From an uncultured Ectothiorhodospiraceae bacterium (GTDB taxonomy: Bacteria; Pseudomonadota; Gammaproteobacteria; UBA6429; Thiohalophilaceae), in NCBI GenBank assembly GCA_947260005.1, contig CAMYOL010000076.1, positions 1 to 64,000 on the forward strand: DNA of 64,000 nucleotides. Reading direction: 5' to 3'. Below are positions 54,348 to 63,637 of this stretch, piece by piece. Under the pieces are notes generated by a model, which was not told the DNA's origin, did not search any database, and saw only the letters and a program-made list of their open reading frames with translations. Both the position numbers and the translations under genes were made by a program. The first letter of the stretch is position 1, and every line of letters begins with the position of its first letter.

Positions 54348-55388
54348 TTATTTCAATTTGCTTGAAGACCAAATGGTGGCATGACCAACTTTACGACCAG
54401 GTCTGGCCTGCTTGTTGTAGTCATGTAGATGCAAGCTCGGCGTTGCAAGCAATTCGGCGCGATCGGGTATCTCGCCAATGAAGTTAATCATCTTTACGTA
54501 ACCATTAGCTTCGGTGTTACCCAGTGGTAGTTTGCAGATGGCTCGAAGATGATTCTCAAATTGTGAGGTCACCGCACCTTCGATTGTCCAATGTGCTGAA
54601 TTATGTACTCGCGGTGCCAGTTCATTCGTGAGTAGCTCTTCACCGGTGTCGAATAACTCCAGCGCCATAACACCAACATAATTCAAATGTTCGAGGATAC
54701 GTTTGGCATAGCCTTCGGCTTTTGCTTGAATGGCATCATCCGGCATACTAAAGGCCGTTTTTAAAATTCCATCCTCATGGAGGTTCTCGGAAATAGGATA
54801 AAAACGAATTTCACCCTGTTTGCTTCTCACAGCAATGATCGAAACTTCACGCTGAAACTTTGCAAAGCCTTCTAAAATCAAAGGCACACCCGCGAGTTCA
54901 TCCCAGGCCTTTTTCACATCACCGGCTTCACGCAGCACATACTGACCCTTGCCGTCATACCCCATAGTGCGTGTTTTTATGATGGCCGGAAGACCAATGC
55001 TGTTAACAGCGCTATTAAGATCTTTTTCATTTTCGACATTCGCAAACGGTACGGTCGGAATGCCAAGATCCTTGAACATGGTCTTTTCACAAATACGATC
55101 GTTGCTCGTTTCTAAAGATTGTTCGGAGGGAAAGACATCAACACTATTAGATAAGAAGGCAATGGAAGATGATGGAACGTTTTCAAATTCGAAGGTGACG
55201 ACATCGGCCTTGTTGGCCATAACTTTGAGTAACTCGGTATCGTCGTAATCACCGCATAGGTGTTCACCCAATGGTGCGGCACAGGCGTCTTTGTCAGGAT
55301 CGAGAATGATAAATTTCAATCCCAATGGAATACCTGCCAGAGCCAGCATTCTTGCAAGCTGACCACCACCGATGATACCAATAATCAT
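54348..55388 (-). CDS. purK: N5-carboxyaminoimidazole ribonucleotide synthase PurK
   Basis: The 346-residue ATP-grasp enzyme opens [20 protein letters not shown] and contains [28 protein letters not shown] and [20 protein letters not shown], all typical PurK motifs. It makes N5-carboxy-AIR from AIR, bicarbonate and ATP in purine synthesis. Its ATG overlaps the purE stop by four bases (ATGA), so the two are translationally coupled. Confidence 0.96.
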   Translation of the reverse strand: MIIGIIGGGQLARMLALAGIPLGLKFIILDPDKDACAAPLGEHLCGDYDDTELLKVMANKADVVTFEFENVPSSSIAFLSNSVDVFPSEQSLETSNDRICEKTMFKDLGIPTVPFANVENEKDLNSAVNSIGLPAIIKTRTMGYDGKGQYVLREAGDVKKAWDELAGVPLILEGFAKFQREVSIIAVRSKQGEIRFYPISENLHEDGILKTAFSMPDDAIQAKAEGYAKRILEHLNYVGVMALELFDTGEELLTNELAPRVHNSAHWTIEGAVTSQFENHLRAICKLPLGNTEANGYVKMINFIGEIPDRAELLATPSLHLHDYNKQARPGRKVGHATIWSSSKLK

Positions 55389-55897
55389 GACGCGGTTCGG
55401 GGATCCGGGTTGGCGAGTACATTCTCTGTTTGTTTGTTACGGAAGTCGTTTAACGCATTGCGAACCTTTTCATCGTGATTCGCGACAATACCGGCGGCAA
55501 GCAAGGCGGCATTCACTGCACCAGCACGCCCAATCGCCAGGGTACCCACTGGAACGCCAGCTGGCATTTGCGCGATCGACAATAACGAATCCATGCCATT
55601 CAGGGCCTTGGATTGCACGGGAACCCCGAGTACCGGCACAGCAGTCTTTGCCGCGACCATACCGGGTAAATGGGCCGCGCCACCAGCGCCGGCTATTATG
55701 ACTTCCAGTCCGCGTGCGGCGGCCGATTCGGCATAGCTGAATAATTTATCAGGTGTGCGATGCGCCGAGACCACTTCAACCTCATGTGCCACACCGAGGT
55801 TTTCTAATGTGTCGGCAGCATTTTTCATTGTTTCCCAGTCGGAAACAGAACCCATGATGACTCCCACTTTGGGTGAGTCGGCAGTTTGTTTACTCAT
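55385..55897 (-). CDS. purE: N5-carboxyaminoimidazole ribonucleotide mutase PurE
   Basis: The 170-residue class-I PurE has [20 protein letters not shown] (the SxSD phosphate-binding loop), [18 protein letters not shown] with the catalytic His, [17 protein letters not shown], and [20 protein letters not shown] followed by MPAGVPV. It converts N5-CAIR to CAIR, the next step after PurK, whose gene overlaps by four bases. This is the usual purEK operon. Confidence 0.97.
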   Translation of the reverse strand: MSKQTADSPKVGVIMGSVSDWETMKNAADTLENLGVAHEVEVVSAHRTPDKLFSYAESAAARGLEVIIAGAGGAAHLPGMVAAKTAVPVLGVPVQSKALNGMDSLLSIAQMPAGVPVGTLAIGRAGAVNAALLAAGIVANHDEKVRNALNDFRNKQTENVLANPDPRTAS

Positions 55898-56679
55898 TCG
55901 TTGATTGCCTTATAGATAGAATGCGGATGAAGCACGGATGTCTATAGTCAAATCCTGGTGGCCACTTCTCGCAAAACCAAAGATACAGTATACGCTATAT
56001 TGCGCTCATTTTAAGCATGTAATTAGGCACAGACTGAACCTTCCCTCTGTTCATAGCCCTTTTTTTACTAATAAGCCTGTATGAGCGTCCATTATTATTG
56101 CTAAATTAGTAAAAAGTGTATGGCAGCTAATGGCTACCACCCCTTGTCGTCACAGTTATGGCCACCACAGTCGGATCGGAAATTTTACGTTCCACGGAAA
56201 TGCCAAAAAGTCGCTCGCACACCTCGTCTGTTCAGCACCAAAATGCGACTCGCTCTGTAAAACCAGGGCTAACTGGCTCGGGCAATACCGCCTTGTTTGA
56301 CCACGACCCAGAAAATATGCAAATGTTTGGAATTAATCATAGTTTTTAGATAGTTCGATTTTTCAAATATATCATAAATCATATTTAACTTTAATGTAGT
56401 TTGGGTCAGTACTATGTTTGGAGCTGACTGGATTGAAATTAACCCAACTATTAACTACTAAGTCGGCACGAATTTGGGTTGGCACTTCAGCAATCTATGG
56501 TGATGCCGTCCTACTCGGGGACTTACTTGTAAAGCCTTTATTGGTAGAAAAATCATGTCCATCAAGACCCGCAGATAGTGGCTTATTTCAATATTGAACA
56601 AATCCAGGTTTTACGGCAACCATCACACACCATACTTAAATTAATAATCATACATTTATCAATATTTATTCCTTAGCCA
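55898..56679. other. long gap with a possible porin tail
   Basis: Of about 780 bases only the fragment at 56158-56349 is protein-like. The rest has no supported gene or repeat. Confidence 0.35.
56158..56349 (+). pseudogene. possible C-terminal remnant of an outer-membrane porin
   Basis: The frame ends FDHDPENMQMFGINHSF TAG. A terminal aromatic residue after an alternating strand (MFGINHSF) is the C-terminal signature of outer-membrane beta-barrels, and MFGI.H.F is common in bacterial porins. Upstream codons look less protein-like and no start is convincing, so at most the last strand or two of a porin survive. The identification is tentative. Confidence 0.3.
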
Positions 56680-56742
56680 TTGCGATACTATCGTGCGATT
56701 GATAAATTCAATTATACACCCTTTATTGGAAACCATTTGATC

Positions 56743-57780
56743 ATGACACTTCTATTGCTCTACTTAGCTATTGCCATCGGCGTTTCGTTTTTATGCTCGA
56801 TTCTGGAGGCAGTACTATTGTCGATCACACCCAGCTATGTTGAACAAATCTCAGCCGACAAACCCCGTTCAGGCAAGTTGCTTACCAGGGTTAAACAGCG
56901 TCTTGATGAGTCCTTGTCCAGTATTTTAATACTCAATACCTTCGCCCATACCATGGGTGCAGCTGGTGTGGGTTCACAGGCCATCAAAATTTATGGTGAA
57001 AAATGGGAAACGGTAATTGCAATATTGTTAACCTTAGCCATTCTGTACTTCTCCGAGATCATTCCTAAAACACTAGGTGCGACATTTTGGCAAAAACTGG
57101 CGGTACCGTCTGCATTCATGATTAACTGGCTTGTCAAGCTTGTCTATCCATTGGTCTGGTTCTCGACCCGCTTAACAAAACTCTTCAGCAATAACAAAGG
57201 CAATGAGATTACCCGCGAGGAAATTATTGCGCTTGCCTCATTAGGCCACAAAGATGGGACATTATTTTCACAAGAAAATGAGTACTTATCGAATGTTTTG
57301 CAACTGCGTGAAATTCATACTGAGCAAATTCTCACACCACGCACAGTGGTACACATGCTCGATGAGTCCACCAGCGTAAGTGATGCGCTGAATCATCCAA
57401 AGTCCAAACAATTTACACGTATTCCGATTTATCGCGATAATAACGACGATATCACTGGTAAAGTCATTAAGCATGATTTATTTGAAGCGGAGCGTACCGG
57501 TAATGGCTCGGCACCAATCAGTAACTACGTAAAAAAAATATATCGAGTATCGGAAAAACTACCGGTACCACAATTACTCGATATGTTTATAAAGCATCGT
57601 GCTCATTTATTTTTGGTAGAAGATGAATTCGGCCAGACCGTTGGTGTTGTTACACTAGAGGATGCAATAGAAACGCTATTGGGACGTGAGATTATCGATG
57701 AAAGTGACACAGTCGAAGATATGCAGGAGTTTGCCAAAGTAAAATACCGGGAACGCCTGCGCAAGGACAATGATCAATAA
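56743..57780 (+). CDS. CNNM/HlyC-CorC family membrane protein with CBS domains
   Basis: The 345-residue protein has a DUF21 (CNNM) membrane domain (about 1-170, four hydrophobic segments, SFLCSILEAVLLSITPSYVE, ILYFSEIIPKTLGATFW) and a CBS pair (about 190-330: LREIHTEQILTPRTVVHMLD, ITGKVIKHDLFEAER, LFLVEDEFGQTVGVVTLEDA, ETLLGREIIDESD). The C-terminal CorC_HlyC transporter-associated domain is absent, which is the short form. These proteins are linked to Mg2+/Co2+ efflux. The start at 56743 follows membrane homology; the TTG at 56680 is less likely. Confidence 0.9.
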   Translation: MTLLLLYLAIAIGVSFLCSILEAVLLSITPSYVEQISADKPRSGKLLTRVKQRLDESLSSILILNTFAHTMGAAGVGSQAIKIYGEKWETVIAILLTLAILYFSEIIPKTLGATFWQKLAVPSAFMINWLVKLVYPLVWFSTRLTKLFSNNKGNEITREEIIALASLGHKDGTLFSQENEYLSNVLQLREIHTEQILTPRTVVHMLDESTSVSDALNHPKSKQFTRIPIYRDNNDDITGKVIKHDLFEAERTGNGSAPISNYVKKIYRVSEKLPVPQLLDMFIKHRAHLFLVEDEFGQTVGVVTLEDAIETLLGREIIDESDTVEDMQEFAKVKYRERLRKDNDQ

Positions 57781-57920
57781 ACTAGACTCCAGCGACATAT
57801 TCCGTATCAATGATGTCTATTCGTATTAATTATTAAAGGCTTTTAGTAGAGTTATTACTCTCGGCTCTGGCTTCCTGCGTCGCCCTACCTCCTGCGTGAC
57901 CCACATGGACGTGGGGAATG

Positions 57921-57945
57921 CAGATTATGCAGGAGCAATAATCTG
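57921..57945. repeat. hairpin beside the truncated carbonic anhydrase
   Basis: CAGATTAT and ATAATCTG form a perfect 8-bp stem with a nine-base loop, ending 12 bases before the first homologous codons of the carbonic anhydrase remnant. It could be involved in the deletion that removed the front of the gene. Confidence 0.5.
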
Positions 57946-57956
57946 TCCATGCAGTC

Positions 57957-58481
57957 GTGGAACCTGCTTCGACCGACCCGGTATATCGTGCAGAACATGA
58001 CATTGCCCACCTGCTTGACGGCGATGTACATGATATCGGTGTCATTATTGGCGACACCATTGAGGTTCATTTTGTACATACCAGTTGCAACGTGCATTAC
58101 GAAGATCTTGATCCCGCGAATGGCCTGGGTAACTGTACAACGGGCGTCTGTGCCAATCCGCAACTTCGCGTTGTCGCTCAGGTTTTCAAGGTAGCTGACC
58201 ACGATGCGGACGTCACCGACCTGGAACAACCAATGACACACGATGATGCCAGGGTTGTTTATACAGGCTCAACAACCGGATCAAAGTTTAATAATGATCA
58301 CTGCTCTCCTTTTCAGGTCACCTGGGATGTGAAAAAGACCTACGCAACAATCGACGCCCATGATGGTATGGCCGAATGGTCACATCAACGGGAACAACAT
58401 GCCCATGGAGTCAGAGAGCTCGTTACTCGCAGCGAATTGTTGAGCCCGATCAAGAAGAAAAAAAATCGTAGCAACGACTAA
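57957..58481 (+). pseudogene. 5'-truncated delta-class carbonic anhydrase
   Basis: The frame (GTG 57957) encodes 174 residues matching the C-terminal half of bacterial delta-class carbonic anhydrases: GDTIEVHFVHTSCNV, GNCTTGVCANPQLRVVAQVF, VVYTGSTTGSKFNNDHCSPF, QVTWDVKKTYATIDAH and HAHGVRELVTRSELLSPI. The missing front of the family includes the N-L-C-N-I-H-F-H segment with zinc-binding His residues and the signal peptide. Without them the product cannot be active or exported. A TAA interrupts the frame at 57939, and no ribosome-binding site precedes the GTG. It is either a remnant or a rearranged gene. Confidence 0.72.
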
Positions 58482-58527
58482 TGATGCCGAGAAAATAATA
58501 TAAATTTAAATAAATTGTTTTGACCCA

Positions 58528-58555
58528 AAACTGGGACGCGAAAGTGTCCCGGTTT
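58528..58555 (+). terminator. terminator after the carbonic anhydrase remnant
   Basis: AAACTGGGAC and GTCCCGGTTT pair with one G-T pair around an eight-base loop, followed by ATTTATA. It may also end the convergent hydrolase gene. Confidence 0.65.
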
Positions 58556-58616
58556 ATTTATACTTCATTTTCATAAAAGGAGTCAGGTTGTTCCTCCCTT
58601 TCTCCAATGGAGATTA

Positions 58617-59819
58617 CTATTGTAACTTTACTTTCCAATTAAACAAACCTGTGTCTCCATCTTTTATTTCATCTATACCGATGACTTTTTTAATTGATCC
58701 ACCTGGTATGTGATAATCAAATTTCTTTTTGTTAAATAAGAAACGATTCACAATTTTCTGTACTCGTTCATCTTTTAGAATAAAGCCATGCGAGTAATCT
58801 CGATACCAAAATGCATCTTCAAGCATAATTGTCATCACATCATCGTAATAACAACATGAGCTAATATGCGCGACTCGACCATCACCATCCTCGGTCCTTT
58901 TGGCATTTTCAAAGTCAACGAAATTATTGACATTATCCTGTCCATTTTTTAGAACTGCTACAGATTGCCAGGTTTTATAACCGCCTCTAGCAATCACCAA
59001 TATACGTTCACGTTCTTCTGGCTTAAGTTTGGATAAGTCGCAAAGTTCCTCATTAACGACTTTCTTAGCACGGCTTAGTACTTTTTTCATTTTTTGTGGT
59101 ATTGGACCATTTCCACTGGTTACATTACTTTGCCAGTGTGAAAAATTAAGGAAGCTATGTTTGCCGGATGGTTTATAGATACTGGCCGACTCATAGGTTG
59201 GCAATAGCTCCAATGCACCTGGCATTGTCCGTAACAACTTCCGGATTTTTGACTTCACATTGGGAAAAAAACCTTCGCCAATAATAGCGCCACTGACTAT
59301 ATCAATCGAACCCTGAAATGGAGGAACAGTAAAAACAATTTTATTGACCTTGGCAAATCCTTTTCTTTTTAAATAGCTTCTCAGTACAAAATTACCCAAA
59401 CTGTGTGTGATAAAATCGAAAGTCTTTATCGGCTTTGTCGAATTTGGAAATTTATTTTTATAAAAATCATCTCTCGCATTGGATTTATCAATCAAATAGC
59501 TAATATACTCTTCGAGTCGTCTACCATTTTCAGAAGCTGACAACCGCCAGTCATAGTTAAATATATAGATTGGCTTCTTGGTATTGAGATCTTGAAGAAA
59601 TTCGCCATACGCAAGTGTCTCTATCTCACTTGGTTTAATCACACTCGTCGGATTTTCTTCAAAATAACGATTTTTATATAAAGCGGTTAATTCAAGATCC
59701 TCTATAGACTCGAAATTGCTTTGTATCCCTGACCAAACTGTATCCCAGCTGGTTCGATTGGTTTCGACCAGTTTTGTCCCTTTAATTCCTGGAATAAATA
59801 TAACGGCATCACCATCCAT
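58617..59819 (-). CDS. LCAT-like alpha/beta-hydrolase
   Basis: The 400-residue cytosolic-looking protein (no signal peptide) has the lipase-type VIFIPGIKGTKLVETNRTSW at the front (G-I-K-G-(S/T)-x-L as in LCAT/PDAT), YNYDWRL-like IFNYDWRLSASENGRRLEEY, and the nucleophile elbow DFITHSLGNFVLRSYLKR (Ser near residue 148). The catalytic Asp is probably in RTEDGDGRVAHIS and the His in DYSHGFIL. It is likely an acyltransferase or phospholipase on lipids. Codon use is more AT-rich than the neighbours, so recent acquisition is possible. Confidence 0.8.
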   Translation of the reverse strand: MDGDAVIFIPGIKGTKLVETNRTSWDTVWSGIQSNFESIEDLELTALYKNRYFEENPTSVIKPSEIETLAYGEFLQDLNTKKPIYIFNYDWRLSASENGRRLEEYISYLIDKSNARDDFYKNKFPNSTKPIKTFDFITHSLGNFVLRSYLKRKGFAKVNKIVFTVPPFQGSIDIVSGAIIGEGFFPNVKSKIRKLLRTMPGALELLPTYESASIYKPSGKHSFLNFSHWQSNVTSGNGPIPQKMKKVLSRAKKVVNEELCDLSKLKPEERERILVIARGGYKTWQSVAVLKNGQDNVNNFVDFENAKRTEDGDGRVAHISSCCYYDDVMTIMLEDAFWYRDYSHGFILKDERVQKIVNRFLFNKKKFDYHIPGGSIKKVIGIDEIKDGDTGLFNWKVKLQ

Positions 59820-60020
59820 AACAAACTCCCTCTATTCTGCTCTTATATATCTCATTATATTAATGTTAGTTCTCCTTTTATTCAACTTTGTGAATTAAGG
59901 AGACATATTATTCAACTCATAGTTGTTTGGGACTACGGTAATTCCGTCAACAGGCTCGTTAGTTAGGCCAATGAACAAGGTAGAATTGAGAGGTCGGGAT
60001 GAACCGCCCCCAATTTGACC

Positions 60021-60710
60021 CTAAATATTTATAAATATACCACCAGATACAAGTAATATAATCCCACTGATTAACCAGGATAAAAACAATGATCGATACC
60101 GCCTGACAAGTTTATATTCAAAATGCGTACTAATTATAAATGGTAACCAGTTATGCGGTGGTTTGGTTATACGTTCCAGTTTATCCGTTAGTTGACCATA
60201 CCGATGTTCTTTATCATTTCGTACTGTAATAACATCATCTGTTTTTGATGCAGGATGCAATGTATCCATCCACCCCAGCACATATATAGATTCTTCTACA
60301 CCTATCCAGGTTACTTCATGTTTTTCTCCATCTTGATATTCATCATATTCTCTCTTTGCATGAACATCCGCATAGACAGGGTCGATAGCACATCTACCTG
60401 TATTATCTTCTATATAAAAACGGTAATTAGACTCTTTTACTTCTGTATTCGTATATTCATCGTCACTATATTCATCTGTTTTCACATATCGATACCAGAC
60501 GCAAGGGATGTTTTTACGCGGTACCATCAAAACCTGGTTTTCAAGTGGAAGTGTCTTACCTTTTAACTCCACCATTCCCTGTGGTGAACTGGCAACGTTC
60601 GATCCTGGTGTATCTTCCATAATTCTTACTAACTTTAAATAGTTAATGGCACGCCAGAATAACCAGATAGAAATCACCAGCATGAGGTAACCTGCTATTA
60701 ATTTTTCCAT
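60021..60710 (-). CDS. GIDE-domain membrane protein
   Basis: The 229-residue protein has an N-terminal membrane helix, a GIDE-like region (about 35-170: TPGSNVASSPQGMVELKGKT, VPRKNIPCVWYRYVKTDEYS, NYRFYIEDNTGRCAIDP) and a C-terminal helix (LFLSWLISGIILLVSGGIFI). This is the mitochondrial E3-ligase-like GIDE/BAM arrangement without the RING, as found next to lemA in many bacteria. No lemA gene is adjacent here. A membrane-stress role is inferred; function unproven. Confidence 0.82.
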   Translation of the reverse strand: MEKLIAGYLMLVISIWLFWRAINYLKLVRIMEDTPGSNVASSPQGMVELKGKTLPLENQVLMVPRKNIPCVWYRYVKTDEYSDDEYTNTEVKESNYRFYIEDNTGRCAIDPVYADVHAKREYDEYQDGEKHEVTWIGVEESIYVLGWMDTLHPASKTDDVITVRNDKEHRYGQLTDKLERITKPPHNWLPFIISTHFEYKLVRRYRSLFLSWLISGIILLVSGGIFINI

Positions 60711-60893
60711 ATATAATTATAGTCGGTGCGTTTCGTCAAACACATCAAACTCAAGAGAAAATAAAACAACTTCATCAGGACAATAGAATCTAATCATGCG
60801 TTAACTCACTACGATGTAATATATGATTTACAAGACCTTGATCCGTTTTTTTTCTTAGGAAATAGTTAAGAAAAATAATGCCGAACTCTTTAT

Positions 60894-61145
60894 TTACATC
60901 TTCTTAATCAGGCTAACGATAAACAGAAGCACCAACGCACCTATCGTGGCCATCACCACTGAACCGATAAATCCACCGGCCGTAACGCCCAGCAAACCAA
61001 ACAGGAAACCACCGATCACTGCACCAATAATTCCGACCACAATGTTACCGGCGATACCAAAACCCCTGCCCTTGAATAACTTGCCAGCGAGCCAACCAGC
61101 CAGTGCGCCAATGATTAACACCATCAAAATGCTTTCTATTTGCAT
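60894..61145 (-). CDS. GlsB/YeaQ/YmgE-family small membrane protein
   Basis: The 83-residue protein is the Gly-rich transglycosylase-associated type: GALAGWLAGKLFKGRGFGIA, then GNIVVGIIGAVIGGFLFGLL and a last helix VMATIGALVLLFIVSLI. Three membrane helices with G-rich packing match YeaQ/YmgE. It is usually stress-induced in gammaproteobacteria, with unknown biochemical role. Confidence 0.92.
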   Translation of the reverse strand: MQIESILMVLIIGALAGWLAGKLFKGRGFGIAGNIVVGIIGAVIGGFLFGLLGVTAGGFIGSVVMATIGALVLLFIVSLIKKM

Positions 61146-61330
61146 AATCTCTCTCTTTGTTTATTAGTTGATACATTAAGGGATAAAAGGTATCGGGATG
61201 TATTCATTCTAGCCAAGTTTCTTCGCAGGTGAAAGAAAAATGACCAGAACAAATGAAGCGCATTACCAGTATTTGTGCCGCTAAAACGAAGAGGTTTAAT
61301 AGGTTTAGTCTGATCCTCTAGGTACCTGGC

Positions 61331-61356
61331 AAAAAAAAGCGGCCTTTAAGGCCGCC
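61331..61356 (-). terminator. strong rho-independent terminator of the large lipoprotein gene
   Basis: GCGGCCTT and AAGGCCGC pair perfectly. On the minus strand the stem is followed by eight T residues and begins about 29 bases after the stop codon at 61385. On the plus strand it is followed by CTTTTT, so it could work both ways. Confidence 0.85.
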
Positions 61357-61384
61357 TTTTTGATTTCCAGCCTTACTATAATAA

Positions 61385-62950
61385 CTAAATAGTAATATCG
61401 GTTGTAACAGATTGCCCATCTAATTGGGTTGTTGTCAAACTAAGACTGGTTGCATCTACTGGGTAGCGTAAAGATAAATACGGGTTCTGGCTTATATAAG
61501 GCGTAAAATAAGCAATTGATTTAGTAACCGTGTCTGCACTAAATGCTACGCTCGTAATATAATCACCCGTATTCATAGGATGTGAAACGAGCATTCTCAT
61601 TGTACCGCTTGTTGCTCTCGTCCTGACACTATTACTGCTTAATGTCGTTGCTACGCAGGGTGTTGATGGACAGTCTACTGCCGATCCCGCGATCGTGATA
61701 CTCACATTTGCGACATTTGCACGAAGATTACCGTTGCCGTCATCAAAAACAGCAATAATATTCCCAGTTGCTGCCATTTTAATGCGGATACTAACAGACT
61801 CATTTGTATCATTACTTCTGACAAAGTCAATCCTTGCAGCGGGGATAGTGGGATTGCTATCAACGAATACCCAGAGTGTACCAACCTGTCCTGGTGCCGT
61901 AATTGTCACCGGGACAACCGCTCCATTTTCAGCTATGGGAGGTGCTCTTAGCGTAATATCGGGGCTTATATAATTTGCTAAATTCGCACTAACAGTATTG
62001 TAAATCGCCATAGCACCATTAAAGGCATCTGTTAATACATCAGGGTTGCTACCACCGGGGGTTGAACCGCCACCAGTATCGGTTGATTGTTTTGTCCCAG
62101 TAAATGTACCTGAATCATTTGAAAATGTATTTGTCCAGGAACCACTAAAGTTATCATCGACATCAATGAGTCCAAAAAACGTAGCACCAGTGCTGGTACT
62201 TCCCACGCTGGCATTTCCGTCTGATGAAACTTGACCTGTAATTGTAAAGTTTCCATCAGTATCTGAAATTCCATCACCCGAGATAACACCGTTCTCATCT
62301 ACTGTCATAGACCAAGTTCCACTATCATCACCAGTAAAACTGCCTTCATATAAACCAGAATAAGCTGTAAATAAATCTGTACTCAAAGCCGTTTGAGCTT
62401 GTTCGCGTGTCACCAAAGTTCGGGTGCTTGCGGTAGACACATCTGTTAAATTTTGAACGATCGTTGTGACATTACCGTCCGCTCCAAATTCAGAAACAGT
62501 TTGTGCAAAGTTTACTGTTGCACCAATGGCTTGATTCGAAATAACCGTTGTAATTTGAATGCCATTCGACAAATCATTATCATCATCAATAGTTACCAGA
62601 AAACGCATGATATTTATAACGGCCTCATTCGTTTCATCAGTTGCACCCGCCACAAAATTAACAATTGAAATTCGAGATCTACCAGAAACAGTGCCAATAA
62701 CGATATCGCCTATTCTAAATATTATAGTTTCACCTTCTTCATAGCTATATTGTCCATTTTCGTCAGTGACCCCAGATTCACCACCGGACTCATAGGAAAG
62801 GCCTTCAACAAGACTTACATCCATGTTTCCCTGTATTACGTTCGGAGTTGTGCCCGGTTCCTCTTCACTTCCACCTCCGCCACCACCGCAACCGACAAGA
62901 ACACTCATCATTATTACTGCGAACATTTTAATATTAAATATACTTTCCAT
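61385..62950 (-). CDS. large lipoprotein of unknown function
   Basis: The 521-residue protein has a lipobox (LVGCGGGGGG, about Cys 19) and a region GLSYESGGESGVTDENGQYS (about 50-70) like the start of carboxypeptidase-regulatory-type repeats. Residues 110-200 read FLVTIDDDNDLSNGIQITTV and ALSTDLFTAYSGLYEGSFTG, followed by a repeat-like DDSGTWSMTVDENGVISGDG. The last 220 residues look like a beta-rich binding module with one Cys pair (VDCPSTPCVATT). The start at 62950 has GGAGG just before it; the ATG at 62965 lacks one. I do not recognise a function. It ends at a strong terminator. Confidence 0.75.
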   Translation of the reverse strand: MESIFNIKMFAVIMMSVLVGCGGGGGGSEEEPGTTPNVIQGNMDVSLVEGLSYESGGESGVTDENGQYSYEEGETIIFRIGDIVIGTVSGRSRISIVNFVAGATDETNEAVINIMRFLVTIDDDNDLSNGIQITTVISNQAIGATVNFAQTVSEFGADGNVTTIVQNLTDVSTASTRTLVTREQAQTALSTDLFTAYSGLYEGSFTGDDSGTWSMTVDENGVISGDGISDTDGNFTITGQVSSDGNASVGSTSTGATFFGLIDVDDNFSGSWTNTFSNDSGTFTGTKQSTDTGGGSTPGGSNPDVLTDAFNGAMAIYNTVSANLANYISPDITLRAPPIAENGAVVPVTITAPGQVGTLWVFVDSNPTIPAARIDFVRSNDTNESVSIRIKMAATGNIIAVFDDGNGNLRANVANVSITIAGSAVDCPSTPCVATTLSSNSVRTRATSGTMRMLVSHPMNTGDYITSVAFSADTVTKSIAYFTPYISQNPYLSLRYPVDATSLSLTTTQLDGQSVTTDITI

Positions 62951-63108
62951 TACTTTTTCCTCCATTTTCCAATTTAGAATAAACTTTTTATCTGTATTTT
63001 TTTGTGCCCGAATTGGTTCAATCTCTCCAGCCTAAAAATAATTTCGAAAGATTTTTTTCTTTAATATGATCCAACCATTAGAGTCAGGTCCTGACTCCAT
63101 AATTTATC

Positions 63109-63285
63109 TCACCGACCAACAAAACGTGAAGCAGTGACCGTATCTATAGAGTTTGGTGTTGTACTTAGATTGGAATCAAAAACTGGGGCTGAATTTGTTG
63201 GAGTCTCACCGCTCCCACCTCCAAGACAAACAGTGGATGCAAGAAGACTTAAACTCATTACAAAGAGTTGTATTGAGTGTTTCAT
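63109..63285 (-). CDS. small secreted lipoprotein-like protein
   Basis: A 58-residue frame starts at ATG 63285 with AGGGGGA seven bases before it: MKHSIQLFVMSLSLLASTVC (signal with a lipobox-like end), then LGGGSGETPTNSAPVFDSNL. The Gly-rich start after the Cys resembles that of the large lipoprotein downstream. It may encode a tiny lipoprotein co-expressed with it, though a near-perfect palindrome (63081-63097) lies between. The frame is below usual length cut-offs. Function unknown. Confidence 0.55.
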   Translation of the reverse strand: MKHSIQLFVMSLSLLASTVCLGGGSGETPTNSAPVFDSNLSTTPNSIDTVTASRFVGR

Positions 63286-63475
63286 TAGTATTCCCCCTAT
63301 GATTGGATCAGCAATTCATGAAGAAAGAAGTCTGACATTACCAAGCTTAGTGTTCTTCTCACTATTCCAATAGAAACTTATTTGACTAACAACGCAAATC
63401 GTAGAACTAATTTGTATTTATTTTTAAAATATTTTTGGCTTAGACTGCTTTTTCAGAGTGTAACTTTAACAATGG

Positions 63476-63512
63476 TTACCTATTAAGCGTAACTACGTGG
63501 TTACGTAGGTAA
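63476..63512. repeat. nested palindromes
   Basis: CTACGT-GGTT-ACGTAG (63493-63508) is a perfect hairpin, and TTACCTA (63476-63482) can instead pair with TAGGTAA (63506-63512). The two structures exclude each other, as in a switch or a protein-binding site; no role can be assigned. Confidence 0.45.
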
Positions 63513-63593
63513 GGTTGACTATAATTTCTGCACACAAAAGCATAACGGACATTAATGACGCCAGCGTGACTTGCGGGGTCAACTTGCGGGGGC

Positions 63594-63637
63594 AGGCCTT
63601 GCGTTAACACATAATGGCATGTGGCATTGCAAGACCT
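63594..63637. repeat. palindromic element C (REP-like)
   Basis: AGGCCTTGC and GCAAGACCT pair with one G-T pair; the loop begins GTTAACACATAATGG. It is the third member of the element family (A at 46215, B at 54245). Confidence 0.55.

Noticed and set aside
46215-63637. Palindromic elements as integron attC sites
   Set aside because: The R and L core boxes (GTTRRRY and RYYYAAC) are not in the right arrangement, and no integrase gene or cassette array is present.
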